Shown: in pieces, positions 1-6,744 of the stretch
How the letters are laid out: each line of letters opens with the position of its first letter
Position numbering within the stretch: position 1 is the stretch's first letter
NCBI GenBank assembly: GCA_035286665.1
Contig: DATECY010000139.1
Location: forward strand, 1 to 10,156
Reading direction: 5' to 3'
Length of the DNA stretch: 10,156 bases
Source of the DNA: RBG-16-68-21 sp035286665
Lineage (GTDB): Bacteria > Actinomycetota > Acidimicrobiia > Spongiisociales > UBA11373
Position numbers and translations under genes: made by a program
The notes under the pieces: model-generated
What the model saw: only the letters and a program-made list of their open reading frames with translations
What the model was told of the DNA's origin: nothing
Database searches by the model: none

Positions 1-99
1 CCTCAGCACCCCTGTCAGGAGTTCACCATCCCGTTCGCGTTCGGCGCCCGGTCACCTAGATCGTGGTGGACGCCTGCCAAGGCCCGCAGATCCGGTGCG

Positions 100-1323
100 T
101 CACAAGATCCTCCGAAGTGGCGTTCTCGTAACGAGCGGCCAGGCGAGGGCGAATGACCCGACGATGCCAAGCGTTGCGACGACGAGCGCCTTGAGGTCCC
201 CTGACAGATCGACAGAGCGGAAGGTGAGTTCGAGGGCGATCAACACCGGTCCCTGCAGCATGAACGCCGCGTAGCTGCCCCGGGCCATCGCTCGCCGCAA
301 CCGCCCTGAGTTGTTGAGGCGACGTTGAGCAAAGGCCAACACCCAGATCGGCGCCGACACCGCGATCACGCCTTCGAGCATCGCCCCCAGCAACGCGGGC
401 AGTCCCCACCCGCCGAAGTAGGCGTCCTCGCTGAGGCCGAACGGCTCGGCGGAGAGGATGAAGGCTGGCAGCATGACCATCATGGCGAGCGTGGCGAACC
501 CGGCCCGTCGCGCGAGTGCGCTGGGGATGGATCGCAGCCAGCCACGCCGGGCTGCAACCACACCGAGGCCAAACATCGCTATGTACTCCGGCCACGCCCA
601 CAAGTGCGAATTCAGGACCTGGTTCGAGTCCGCGGGATAGACGATCCGCACCCCGAACGTCACGATGCCGACGGCCATTGACAGAAGAACCAAGTCTCGC
701 CATCGCAGTGTTCGTTCCGGCGTCGGCCGAGGTGGCAACAACCTCCTCCACACGACGAGTGCCAGCGAAAAGAGAAGGAGCACCCCAACAAACCACATCG
801 GGCCGTTGTCGAGCACCGGATCGGTGTCGGTAAACCATGCCCAGTACGAACCGCGGTGCAAGAACGGTTCGAGGAGAGCGAACTCAAGGAGCGGCCAGAC
901 CAGCAGTGTGTAGACGGCGAACGGGATACCCAGTCGCAGGAGGCGATCGGAGACGAAGCGTGCCGGACCTTTCCGCGCCAACGAGTCGTGAGTCATCAGA
1001 CCGGAGAGGAGGAAGAACAACCCCATCAGGAAGAGCCCGCCGAGGGTGATGGACACGACGACGAAAAGCGTCTCGACGACCGGGGAAAGCGTCACCTCCT
1101 GGACGTCCTGATAGCTCCAGCTGCCGAAGTCCGCGTACCCCATCACGGCGTGTGCCGCGATGATGCCCGAGATCAAGAGAGCCTTGAGGTTGTCCAGGTA
1201 AAAGAGGCGCTCACCGCCGGGAGGGCGCGAGAAGACGAGCCCCGCTGCACTGACCCTCTCGTCCGAGGCCTGAGTAGGCCTCGCCGGGGCCACATGCCGC
1301 GCCGATGCGCCGGGCCCATCCAC
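100..1323 (-). CDS. Acyltransferase-3 family integral membrane protein
   Basis: Predicted multi-pass membrane acyltransferase of the acyltransferase-3 (OafA/OpgC-like) family, which moves acyl groups onto envelope glycans, lipids or secondary metabolites; the acceptor cannot be told. Numbered from the GTG at 1323 (407 aa), the domain opens with RLFYLDNLKALLISG and a first membrane helix ending in AAHAVMGY (conserved His at about 58). It continues with FFLLSG (103-108), RLLRLGIPF (127-135), GPMWFVGVLLLFS (about 175-187) and a late SYAAFMLQGP (350-359), the usual family order, with roughly ten hydrophobic segments. The start is uncertain. The frame stays open to a GTG at 1485, but about 24 of those 54 extra codons end in A/T, unlike the body of the gene, and the GGAGGG there abuts the GTG. 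GTG codons at 1323 and 1293 are more likely; 1323 lies 7 nt after a TATTGT box. It follows DUF2207 on the same strand but is probably transcribed separately. Confidence 0.85.
   Translation of the reverse strand: MDGPGASARHVAPARPTQASDERVSAAGLVFSRPPGGERLFYLDNLKALLISGIIAAHAVMGYADFGSWSYQDVQEVTLSPVVETLFVVVSITLGGLFLMGLFFLLSGLMTHDSLARKGPARFVSDRLLRLGIPFAVYTLLVWPLLEFALLEPFLHRGSYWAWFTDTDPVLDNGPMWFVGVLLLFSLALVVWRRLLPPRPTPERTLRWRDLVLLSMAVGIVTFGVRIVYPADSNQVLNSHLWAWPEYIAMFGLGVVAARRGWLRSIPSALARRAGFATLAMMVMLPAFILSAEPFGLSEDAYFGGWGLPALLGAMLEGVIAVSAPIWVLAFAQRRLNNSGRLRRAMARGSYAAFMLQGPVLIALELTFRSVDLSGDLKALVVATLGIVGSFALAWPLVTRTPLRRIL
1264..1283. repeat. Perfect 8-bp inverted repeat (hairpin)
   Basis: CGAGGCCT, a four-base GAGT spacer, then AGGCCTCG form a perfect inverted repeat that folds into a GC-rich stem-loop on either strand. 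It lies in the non-conserved N-terminal part of the acyltransferase gene, just after the GTG at 1293 and before the first membrane helix. There is no U-tract, so it does not look like an intrinsic terminator. Confidence 0.6.
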
Positions 1324-1330
1324 AGCTCGC

Positions 1331-1336
1331 ACAATA
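1331..1336 (-). promoter_or_regulatory. Candidate -10 box of the acyltransferase gene
   Basis: On the minus strand TATTGT fits the TAnnnT -10 pattern and ends 7 nt before the GTG at 1323, which would give a leaderless or nearly leaderless transcript. No convincing -35 hexamer is visible 16-19 nt upstream. Codon third-position composition changes at about this point. It is weaker than the comparable lemA and kbl sites. Confidence 0.3.
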
Positions 1337-1533
1337 GTCCCAGCATGTGGCGACGAGCCCGACCCCTCAGCACCGCTGACCTCACCGGCAGGCCTTGGCT
1401 GTAGTCGACGAGCATTGGCGAACTGGGCCGATTCCTCCCCGAATGGGGATGACCGGAGCGGCCAAACCGAATGATCTGTGGGCACCCCTCCGCAGGAGAA
1501 AGCAGCGCACGACTCAACGCCCCGCGGCTGACC

Positions 1534-3414
1534 TCACCACGCCCCGCCGCCGCCACCACCTCCGCCACCGCCGCCACCGCCGGAGAACCCTCCTCCGCCG
1601 CCCGACGACGACGGCGCGCGAAAGGCTCCGGTGAGCGCCTTCTCGATGCCGGTGATGGCGTTCGACGAATGGCCGCCGAAACCCTGATTGCCGTACCAGT
1701 ACAGGTCACTCGAGCCGACGTCGGGCGGTGCCTTGAGACGGGCGGCCTCGAGCACGTCCTCGGCCACGCCGAGGGTGATGCCGTAGATCAGGTATTTCTC
1801 CCACAGGATGAGCGACATCGGCGGTGCCTCCTCGAGGCGACTGAAGTCCTGAAGGTACGTGCGGAAGGCCACCCATCGGGCGCTGAGCAGGGCTCCTGCC
1901 TTCGTCCGGCGCACCCACACCCGCGGACGCGTCGCCAACCAGATCGCCACGCCCACGCCGAAAATGGTCACGACCACGATCCCGGGACGCAGCACGTCCT
2001 GGTCGATGAGAGCGAATGCGGCGTCGAGGAACGGGGCGAGAACGTAGAACCCGAACACCCCGATCCCGATGAGTCCTGCAGCGAGGATCAAGGGACCGGT
2101 GATGCGGGCCGAGTCGTCGATGAGACCGGCCGACCTCACCGCCTTGTGCACCCGGTCACGAAACACCTTGTAGGTGGTCGCGTTGGCGGCGGCGTCGTCC
2201 CTGATCTTCTTGCGGAACTCGCTGAGCGGGGTCGGGCCGTCGGAGACCACCCGCTCGACGATCGTGAGCACCGACCGCTCGAACTCCTTGAGCGTCAGAT
2301 CGCCTCCGGCGGATCCGATCTGCAGGTCGGAGATCTGCTCGTGGCGCAGCCCCGCCCAGGTGCTCCGATCGACCGACACCGGTTCGGCGGTGAGCACGCT
2401 CTGGCGGATCAGGTCGAAGAGGGTGGCGGTGAACTCGGCCTCGTCTGCGGTTCCTTGGGACACGAGTGCACCCACGATCGCCGGCGGGTGATCCGAGGGC
2501 GGTTCCTGCTCGTACTCGCGGTCGTAGTCGACCTTCGGTTCCGAGCCGTAGCGGCGGAACGCCCAGAGCACCCCGACCGGGATCGGGATCAAGAACAGCA
2601 AGAGCGTTGCCAGCGACGTGTTGCGAGCCCTGGCCTTCTCGGCGGCTGCGGCGGCGTCACGCTGCCCGCGCACGTCGTAGGCGGACTCCTCGGCGAGGAT
2701 GCCGTCCAACCCGTTCCCGCTCTGCACCGACGCGCCACCGGCCGAGGACAGCAGTGATCGCGGGAACGTCACCCGCATCTCCACCCATTGGCGCGACGGC
2801 ACGTTGGCGGCGGTGAGCGTCGGGGTGACGCCATCGAAGCCGAGGTCGGTGGCACCGTGGACCGAGGAAGGATGTCCCCAGACACGGACGTCGCCGTCTT
2901 GGGCGCCCGGCGGCAGGACCATCGCCGCGTTCAGGTCATCGAGAGAGAAGTCCCACTCGTCACCCCACACCTTGAGATACACGTCGACCACGTCGTCGTA
3001 GGCGACGGCGAGGCCGGTCATCCGGTATGTGAGCGTGTAGACGCGGTCCTCGTCGCTCGCCCGGTAGTGCCACACCACCCGGACCCGCGAGCCGAGGTCG
3101 GCGACTCCGTAGGTGTCGGGTGCGCCGCTCGACCCGAGTTCGGTGTTTGCCCCCGGCGCGTACGGCACCTCGTCCTCGGAGACCACCACATCGGTGATCT
3201 GCTGGCCGGAAGCGACGGGAATGTCGCGATAGGCGCCCTCGAACGTCCCGCTGTAGGAGAAGGTGAGGTCCTCCCGCACGATCAGCGAGCCGTCGTCGGC
3301 GACGACCACCACCACCTTGGCGTCGGTGATCCGGTACGACTTGGCCGCCGCAGGCGGCACCCCGACGGCGAGCAGTGCCGCCGCCAGGATCAGGACGGCA
3401 CGAACCCGCCTCAG
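1534..3414 (-). CDS. DUF2207 family membrane protein with glycine-rich tail
   Basis: Membrane protein of the DUF2207 family; function unknown. Taken from a CTG at 3414 it is 626 aa. It has a clear signal peptide (basic RRVR, hydrophobic VLILAAALLAVGV, AAA cleavage site near 24/25), an exported beta-rich region (about 25-265, starting SYRITDAKVVVVVADDGSLIV), a transmembrane helix (268-287), a cytoplasmic segment (about 290-435), two further helices (440-461 and 477-495), the family hallmark WVAFRTYLQDFSRLEEAPP with LILWEKYLIYG (514-545), and a glycine-rich tail ending AW (604-626). The start is odd: between the end of lemA and residue 18 there is no ATG, GTG or TTG in frame. The CTG overlaps the lemA stop as CTGA and is preceded 4 nt upstream by AAGGTGG. 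The GTG at 3360 is the next candidate but would delete the signal peptide. The frame also stays open upstream through lemA, which is a shadow. It is probably co-translated with lemA. Confidence 0.88.
   Translation of the reverse strand: MRRVRAVLILAAALLAVGVPPAAAKSYRITDAKVVVVVADDGSLIVREDLTFSYSGTFEGAYRDIPVASGQQITDVVVSEDEVPYAPGANTELGSSGAPDTYGVADLGSRVRVVWHYRASDEDRVYTLTYRMTGLAVAYDDVVDVYLKVWGDEWDFSLDDLNAAMVLPPGAQDGDVRVWGHPSSVHGATDLGFDGVTPTLTAANVPSRQWVEMRVTFPRSLLSSAGGASVQSGNGLDGILAEESAYDVRGQRDAAAAAEKARARNTSLATLLLFLIPIPVGVLWAFRRYGSEPKVDYDREYEQEPPSDHPPAIVGALVSQGTADEAEFTATLFDLIRQSVLTAEPVSVDRSTWAGLRHEQISDLQIGSAGGDLTLKEFERSVLTIVERVVSDGPTPLSEFRKKIRDDAAANATTYKVFRDRVHKAVRSAGLIDDSARITGPLILAAGLIGIGVFGFYVLAPFLDAAFALIDQDVLRPGIVVVTIFGVGVAIWLATRPRVWVRRTKAGALLSARWVAFRTYLQDFSRLEEAPPMSLILWEKYLIYGITLGVAEDVLEAARLKAPPDVGSSDLYWYGNQGFGGHSSNAITGIEKALTGAFRAPSSSGGGGGFSGGGGGGGGGGGGGAW
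1537..1621 (-). repeat. Low-complexity glycine-codon tract
   Basis: This run of GGN codons (mostly GGC, GGT and GGA) encodes the glycine-rich C-terminus of the DUF2207 protein (GGGGGFSG followed by a long glycine stretch and AW). Such tails are typical of this family and of TPM-domain proteins. The codon mixture shows a protein-level constraint rather than a single-unit microsatellite, but the tract may be prone to length variation. Confidence 0.8.
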
Positions 3415-3959
3415 AACTCCACCTTGGGTGCGCTGCGCACGTCGTCGGCCACCTCGAAGTACACCCGCGTCGAGAACCCGAACAGGCGGGCGACGATGTT
3501 GGTGGGGACGGTCTGCACCGCGTTGTTGAAGCTCAGGGTGGTGTCGTTGTAGATCTGGCGGGACACGGAGATCTTGTCCTCGGTCTCGGCGAGTTGCGCC
3601 TGCAACTGGCGGAAGCCTTCGCTCGCCTGCAGTTGCGGATACGCCTCGGCAAGGGCGAACAGCTTGCGCAGCGCTCCGGTGAGCATGTTCTCGGCCTGCG
3701 CTTGCTGCTCGACGCCGGTGGCGTCCTGCGCCGCCGCTCTGGCCTTGACCACGTCCTCGAAGGTCTGCTTCTCGTGCGAGGCGTACCCCTTCACGGTCTC
3801 GACGAGGTTGGGGATCAGGTCGTACCGACGCTTCAATTGGACATCGACCTGGGCCCAGGCGTTGTCGGTCCGATTGCGCAGCCGCACCAATCGGTTGTAG
3901 ACGGCGACGATCCCGAGCACCAGCAGCACGATGACGACGACAGCGATGAGAAGTGGCAT
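3411..3959 (-). CDS. lemA: LemA family protein
   Basis: LemA family membrane-anchored helical protein of 182 aa, the usual length. One transmembrane helix lies at the N-terminus (about 3-20), then YNRLVRLRNR and the conserved block DNAWAQVDVQLKRRYDLIPN (32-51) with LVETVKGYASHEKQTFEDVV (52-71). A second conserved half contains ENMLTGALRKLFALAEAYP (90-108), FRQLQAQLAETEDKISVSRQ (116-135) and YNDTTLSFNNAVQTVP (137-152), and the protein ends in the typical FEVADDVRSAPKVEF. Its biochemical role is not settled; it is an inner-membrane protein with the helical bundle probably in the periplasm or outside the membrane. It is the first gene of an operon with DUF2207, a pairing seen in many bacteria, and its TGA overlaps the CTG proposed as that gene's start. 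The ATG at 3959 has no Shine-Dalgarno but sits 6 nt after a -10-like TACCCT, so the mRNA may be leaderless. Confidence 0.96.
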   Translation of the reverse strand: MPLLIAVVVIVLLVLGIVAVYNRLVRLRNRTDNAWAQVDVQLKRRYDLIPNLVETVKGYASHEKQTFEDVVKARAAAQDATGVEQQAQAENMLTGALRKLFALAEAYPQLQASEGFRQLQAQLAETEDKISVSRQIYNDTTLSFNNAVQTVPTNIVARLFGFSTRVYFEVADDVRSAPKVEF

Positions 3960-3965
3960 GGGACA

Positions 3966-3996
3966 AGGGTAGCGAAGGGAAGGAAACCTCGGGCAA
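3966..3996 (-). promoter_or_regulatory. Candidate leaderless promoter of lemA
   Basis: Minus-strand TTGCCC (3991-3996) and TACCCT (3966-3971) are spaced by 19 nt. The -10-like TACCCT is followed by six bases and then the lemA ATG, so transcription would begin at or next to the start codon. There is no ribosome-binding site in the six-base gap. The layout matches that upstream of kbl. Confidence 0.45.
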
Positions 3997-4004
3997 CGGG
4001 CAAC
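3991..4004. repeat. Tandem 7-bp direct repeat GGGCAAC x2
   Basis: GGGCAAC occurs twice head to tail (GTTGCCC on the minus strand). The copies overlap and lie just upstream of the proposed lemA -35 hexamer and about 40-50 bp upstream of the likely acnA transcription start. The position suits a regulator-binding site serving one or both divergent promoters, but no regulator gene is adjacent. Confidence 0.5.
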
Positions 4005-4014
4005 CGCTCTGGTG

Positions 4015-4026
4015 GCCGCCGGCGGC
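4015..4026. repeat. 12-bp perfect palindrome between lemA and acnA
   Basis: GCCGCCGGCGGC is a perfect 12-bp palindrome ending 4 bp before the TAGACT box proposed for acnA. It could be an operator for a dimeric repressor, though such GC palindromes also arise by chance in high-GC DNA. Confidence 0.35.
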
Positions 4027-4030
4027 TCCT

Positions 4031-4057
4031 TAGACTCTCATCTGTAGTCGACAAGGA
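4031..4057 (+). promoter_or_regulatory. Candidate acnA -10 box and ribosome-binding site
   Basis: TAGACT (4031-4036) matches the actinobacterial -10 pattern. It would give a leader of about 20 nt carrying AAGGA (4053-4057), placed 5 nt before the acnA ATG. The ribosome site supports the chosen start. No recognisable -35 hexamer is present at the usual spacing. Confidence 0.45.
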
Positions 4058-4062
4058 CACCC

Positions 4063-6744
4063 ATGGCACACGATCCGTTCGGAGCCTCCGAGACGATCTC
4101 GACGCCTCTCGGGGAGCGGGAGATCTTCCGCCTCGACGCGCTCTCGTCCTTCGGTGATCTCGACGCCATGCCGTACTCGATCAAGGTGCTGCTCGAATCG
4201 GTGCTGCGCAACCACGACGGCCGCACCGTCCGCGATGAGGACGTGCAGGCCCTCGCCGGCTACGACGCGTCGAAGGTGGAAGACACCGAGATCGCCTTTC
4301 GTCCCGCCCGCGTCGTGCTCCAGGACTTCACGGGTGTGCCCACCGTCGTCGACCTGGCGGCGATGCGTTCTGCCATCGTCCGCATGACCGGCGATCCGAC
4401 GGCGGCGCGCCTGGTCAACCCGATCGTCCAGTCGGACCTCGTCATCGACCACTCGGTGCAGGTCGACGCCTTCAACTCGCCGCTTGCCCTCCTCATGAAC
4501 AGCGAGCGTGAATTCGAACGCAACCGCGAGCGCTACGAGTTCCTGAAGTGGGGCCAGACGGCGTTCGACAACTTCCGGGTGGTTCCGCCCGCCACCGGCA
4601 TCGTCCACCAGGTGAACCTGGAGTACCTGGCGAAAGTGCTGTGGGACGAGCGCGGAAGGCTGTACCCCGACTCGCTGGTAGGCACGGATTCGCACACCAC
4701 GATGATCAATGGACTGGGCGTGCTCGGTTGGGGTGTAGGCGGCATCGAGGCCGAAGCGGCCATGGTGGGCCAGCCGATCTTCATGCTCGTACCCGAGGTG
4801 ATCGGCTTCCGTCTCGAAGGCGCTCTTCCCGAAGGCTCGACTGCCACCGACCTCGTGTTGCGGGTGACCCAGATGCTCCGGGCGCACGGGGTGGTCGGCA
4901 AGTTCGTGGAGTTCTACGGGCCCGGATTGGCGACGATGCCCGTCGCCAATCGGGCGACGATCGCCAACATGGCCCCCGAGTACGGGGCGACGGTCGGGTT
5001 CTTCCCCGTCGACCAGCAGACGATCGCCTACCTCCGGTTGACGGGACGCGACGAGGCGCTCATCGAAGCGATCGAGCAGTACTACCGGACCCAGGGTCTG
5101 TGGCGGGACGACTCCCACGCCGTCGCCTACTCGTCGACGCTCTCGCTCGACATGGCGACGGTGGTCCCCTCGGTCGCCGGCCCGCGGCGGCCCCAGGACC
5201 GCATCGACCTCGGCTCGGTGAAGACGGCCTTCGCAGCCGAGATGCAGGGCGGCTACGCCGGCCACGGAGCCGAGCCGGCCACGGGAGTGGTGCTGGACGG
5301 CCGGTCGTTCGATCTTGCCAACGGGGACGTCGTCATCGCCGCGATCACGTCGTGTACGAACACGTCGAACCCCGACGTGATGGTCGCCGCCGGCCTCGTC
5401 GCCCGCAAGGCCCGGGAGCGCGGACTCGGCCGCAAGCCGTGGGTGAAGACGTCGTTTGCCCCCGGCTCGAAGGTGGTCACCGACTACCTCACCGAAGCCG
5501 GCCTCATGGAAGACCTCGAAGCACTCGGCTTCTACCTGGTCGGATACGGGTGCACCACGTGCATCGGCAACTCTGGGCCCCTGCCCGAGCCGGTGAGCCG
5601 CGCCATCCACGACCACGACCTCGTGGCGGCCGCGGTCCTCTCCGGAAACCGTAACTTCGAGGGACGGATCTCCTCAGACGTGCGCGCCAACTTCCTGGCC
5701 TCGCCCCCACTGGTCGTCGCCTACGCGATCGCCGGCACCGTCGATCTCGACCTCACCACCGAACCGCTCGGCAGCGACGCGACCGGCGCGCCGGTGTACC
5801 TGCGTGACATCTGGCCCACGCAGCAGGAGATCGCCGAGATCGTCGCCTCCAGCGTCCACGGCGATCAGTTCCGTCACGAGTACGCCGGGGTGTTCACCGG
5901 CACCGAGGAGTGGCGGGCAGTCGAGGTGCCGACCGGCGATCTCTACGACTGGGACGACGCCAGCACCTACATTCAGGAACCGCCCTTCTTCGAGGGGCTC
6001 ACCCCCGACCCGTCACCGATCACCCCGATCCACGGGGCACGGGCGCTGCTCAAACTCGGCGACTCGGTGACCACCGACCACATCAGCCCTGCCGGTTCGA
6101 TCGGCGCCGACACGCCCGCCGGCACGTTCCTCATCGATCACGGCGTCGCCAGGGGGGACTTCAACTCCTACGGCTCGCGGCGGGGCAACGACCGGGTGAT
6201 GACCAGGGGCACCTTCGCCAACATCCGCATCCACAACCAGCTGGCGCCCGGCACCGAGGGCGGGTTCACCACCGACTTCACCGACGGCGTGGTCAAGCCG
6301 GTGTACGACGCCGCGATCGCATACCGCGCAGCCGGGGTCCCCCTCATCGTGATCGGCGGCAAGGACTACGGAATGGGCTCGTCCCGCGACTGGGCGGCCA
6401 AGGGCGCATTCCTTCTCGGGGTCAAGGCGGTGGTCACCGAAACGTTCGAACGGATCCATCGCTCCAACCTGGTGATGATGGGCGTGCTCCCCCTCACCTT
6501 CCTCCCCGGCACCAACGCCGACAGCTACGGGCTCGACGGGACCGAGACCTACGACATCGAGGTCGACGATCACCTGACCCCACGGGCCGAAATCGCCGTG
6601 CGAGCGACCAAAGCCGACGGGACCCAGGTGTGCTTCTCGACGATCGCCCGAGTCGACACCCCCATCGAGGTGGAGTACCTGCGCAACGGCGGGATCCTCC
6701 ACATGGTGCTCCGAAACATGGCGGCCGAGAACAGAGCCCGCTGA
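4063..6744 (+). CDS. acnA: Aconitate hydratase (AcnA type)
   Basis: Aconitase of the IRP/AcnA type, which interconverts citrate and isocitrate through cis-aconitate in the TCA cycle (cytoplasm). At 893 aa it has the full length of the family. Visible hallmarks are SLVGTDSHTTMINGLGVLGWG (204-224, substrate and iron-sulphur region), the first cluster ligand in ITSCTNTSNP (Cys431), the paired ligands in GYGCTTCIGNSGP (Cys497 and Cys500), LSGNRNFEGR (526-535), and the swivelling C-terminal domain with TDHISPAGSI (671-680), NSYGSRRGNDRVM (701-713) and GGKDYGMGSSRDWAAKG (765-781). All three [4Fe-4S] cysteines are present, so the enzyme should be active. The ATG has an AAGGA ribosome site 5 nt upstream. 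It is divergent from lemA and its stop overlaps the next gene by one base (TGATG), which suggests co-translation. No acnR-like repressor gene follows it, unlike in Corynebacterium. Confidence 0.98.
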   Translation: MAHDPFGASETISTPLGEREIFRLDALSSFGDLDAMPYSIKVLLESVLRNHDGRTVRDEDVQALAGYDASKVEDTEIAFRPARVVLQDFTGVPTVVDLAAMRSAIVRMTGDPTAARLVNPIVQSDLVIDHSVQVDAFNSPLALLMNSEREFERNRERYEFLKWGQTAFDNFRVVPPATGIVHQVNLEYLAKVLWDERGRLYPDSLVGTDSHTTMINGLGVLGWGVGGIEAEAAMVGQPIFMLVPEVIGFRLEGALPEGSTATDLVLRVTQMLRAHGVVGKFVEFYGPGLATMPVANRATIANMAPEYGATVGFFPVDQQTIAYLRLTGRDEALIEAIEQYYRTQGLWRDDSHAVAYSSTLSLDMATVVPSVAGPRRPQDRIDLGSVKTAFAAEMQGGYAGHGAEPATGVVLDGRSFDLANGDVVIAAITSCTNTSNPDVMVAAGLVARKARERGLGRKPWVKTSFAPGSKVVTDYLTEAGLMEDLEALGFYLVGYGCTTCIGNSGPLPEPVSRAIHDHDLVAAAVLSGNRNFEGRISSDVRANFLASPPLVVAYAIAGTVDLDLTTEPLGSDATGAPVYLRDIWPTQQEIAEIVASSVHGDQFRHEYAGVFTGTEEWRAVEVPTGDLYDWDDASTYIQEPPFFEGLTPDPSPITPIHGARALLKLGDSVTTDHISPAGSIGADTPAGTFLIDHGVARGDFNSYGSRRGNDRVMTRGTFANIRIHNQLAPGTEGGFTTDFTDGVVKPVYDAAIAYRAAGVPLIVIGGKDYGMGSSRDWAAKGAFLLGVKAVVTETFERIHRSNLVMMGVLPLTFLPGTNADSYGLDGTETYDIEVDDHLTPRAEIAVRATKADGTQVCFSTIARVDTPIEVEYLRNGGILHMVLRNMAAENRAR

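Noticed and set aside
1..99. Possible end of another gene at the left edge
   Set aside because: All plus-strand frames are open for some distance and none shows coding bias or a motif; no terminator hairpin with a U-tract is visible after the acyltransferase stop.
1436..1449. Small inverted repeat TCCCC-GAAT-GGGGA as a possible terminator after DUF2207
   Set aside because: Only a 5-bp stem with no U-tract; too weak to call.
1173..1709. 178-aa minus-strand frame between and overlapping the acyltransferase and DUF2207 genes
   Set aside because: It overlaps both genes in another frame, is Arg/Ser/Ala rich and has no recognisable domain.
1471..2757. 428-aa plus-strand open frame antisense to the DUF2207 gene
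   Set aside because: Composition (Arg, His, Gly, Glu, Pro rich) and lack of any motif mark it as a high-GC shadow; the DUF2207 reading has a signal peptide, membrane helices and family motifs.
3415..3996. N-terminal 194-residue extension of the DUF2207 frame, which would overlap all of lemA
   Set aside because: This part is only lemA read in another frame; it has no family similarity and would bury the signal peptide.
4030..5616. Long open frame (528 aa) on the minus strand antisense to acnA
   Set aside because: Opposite to a clear aconitase with all catalytic motifs; the product is a His/Arg/Gly/Asp-rich low-information protein typical of antisense frames in high-GC DNA.
5910..6743. Upstream extension of the menC-like frame through the 3' part of acnA
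   Set aside because: Arg/Pro/His-rich shadow of acnA; the enolase domain begins just after the ATG at 6744.
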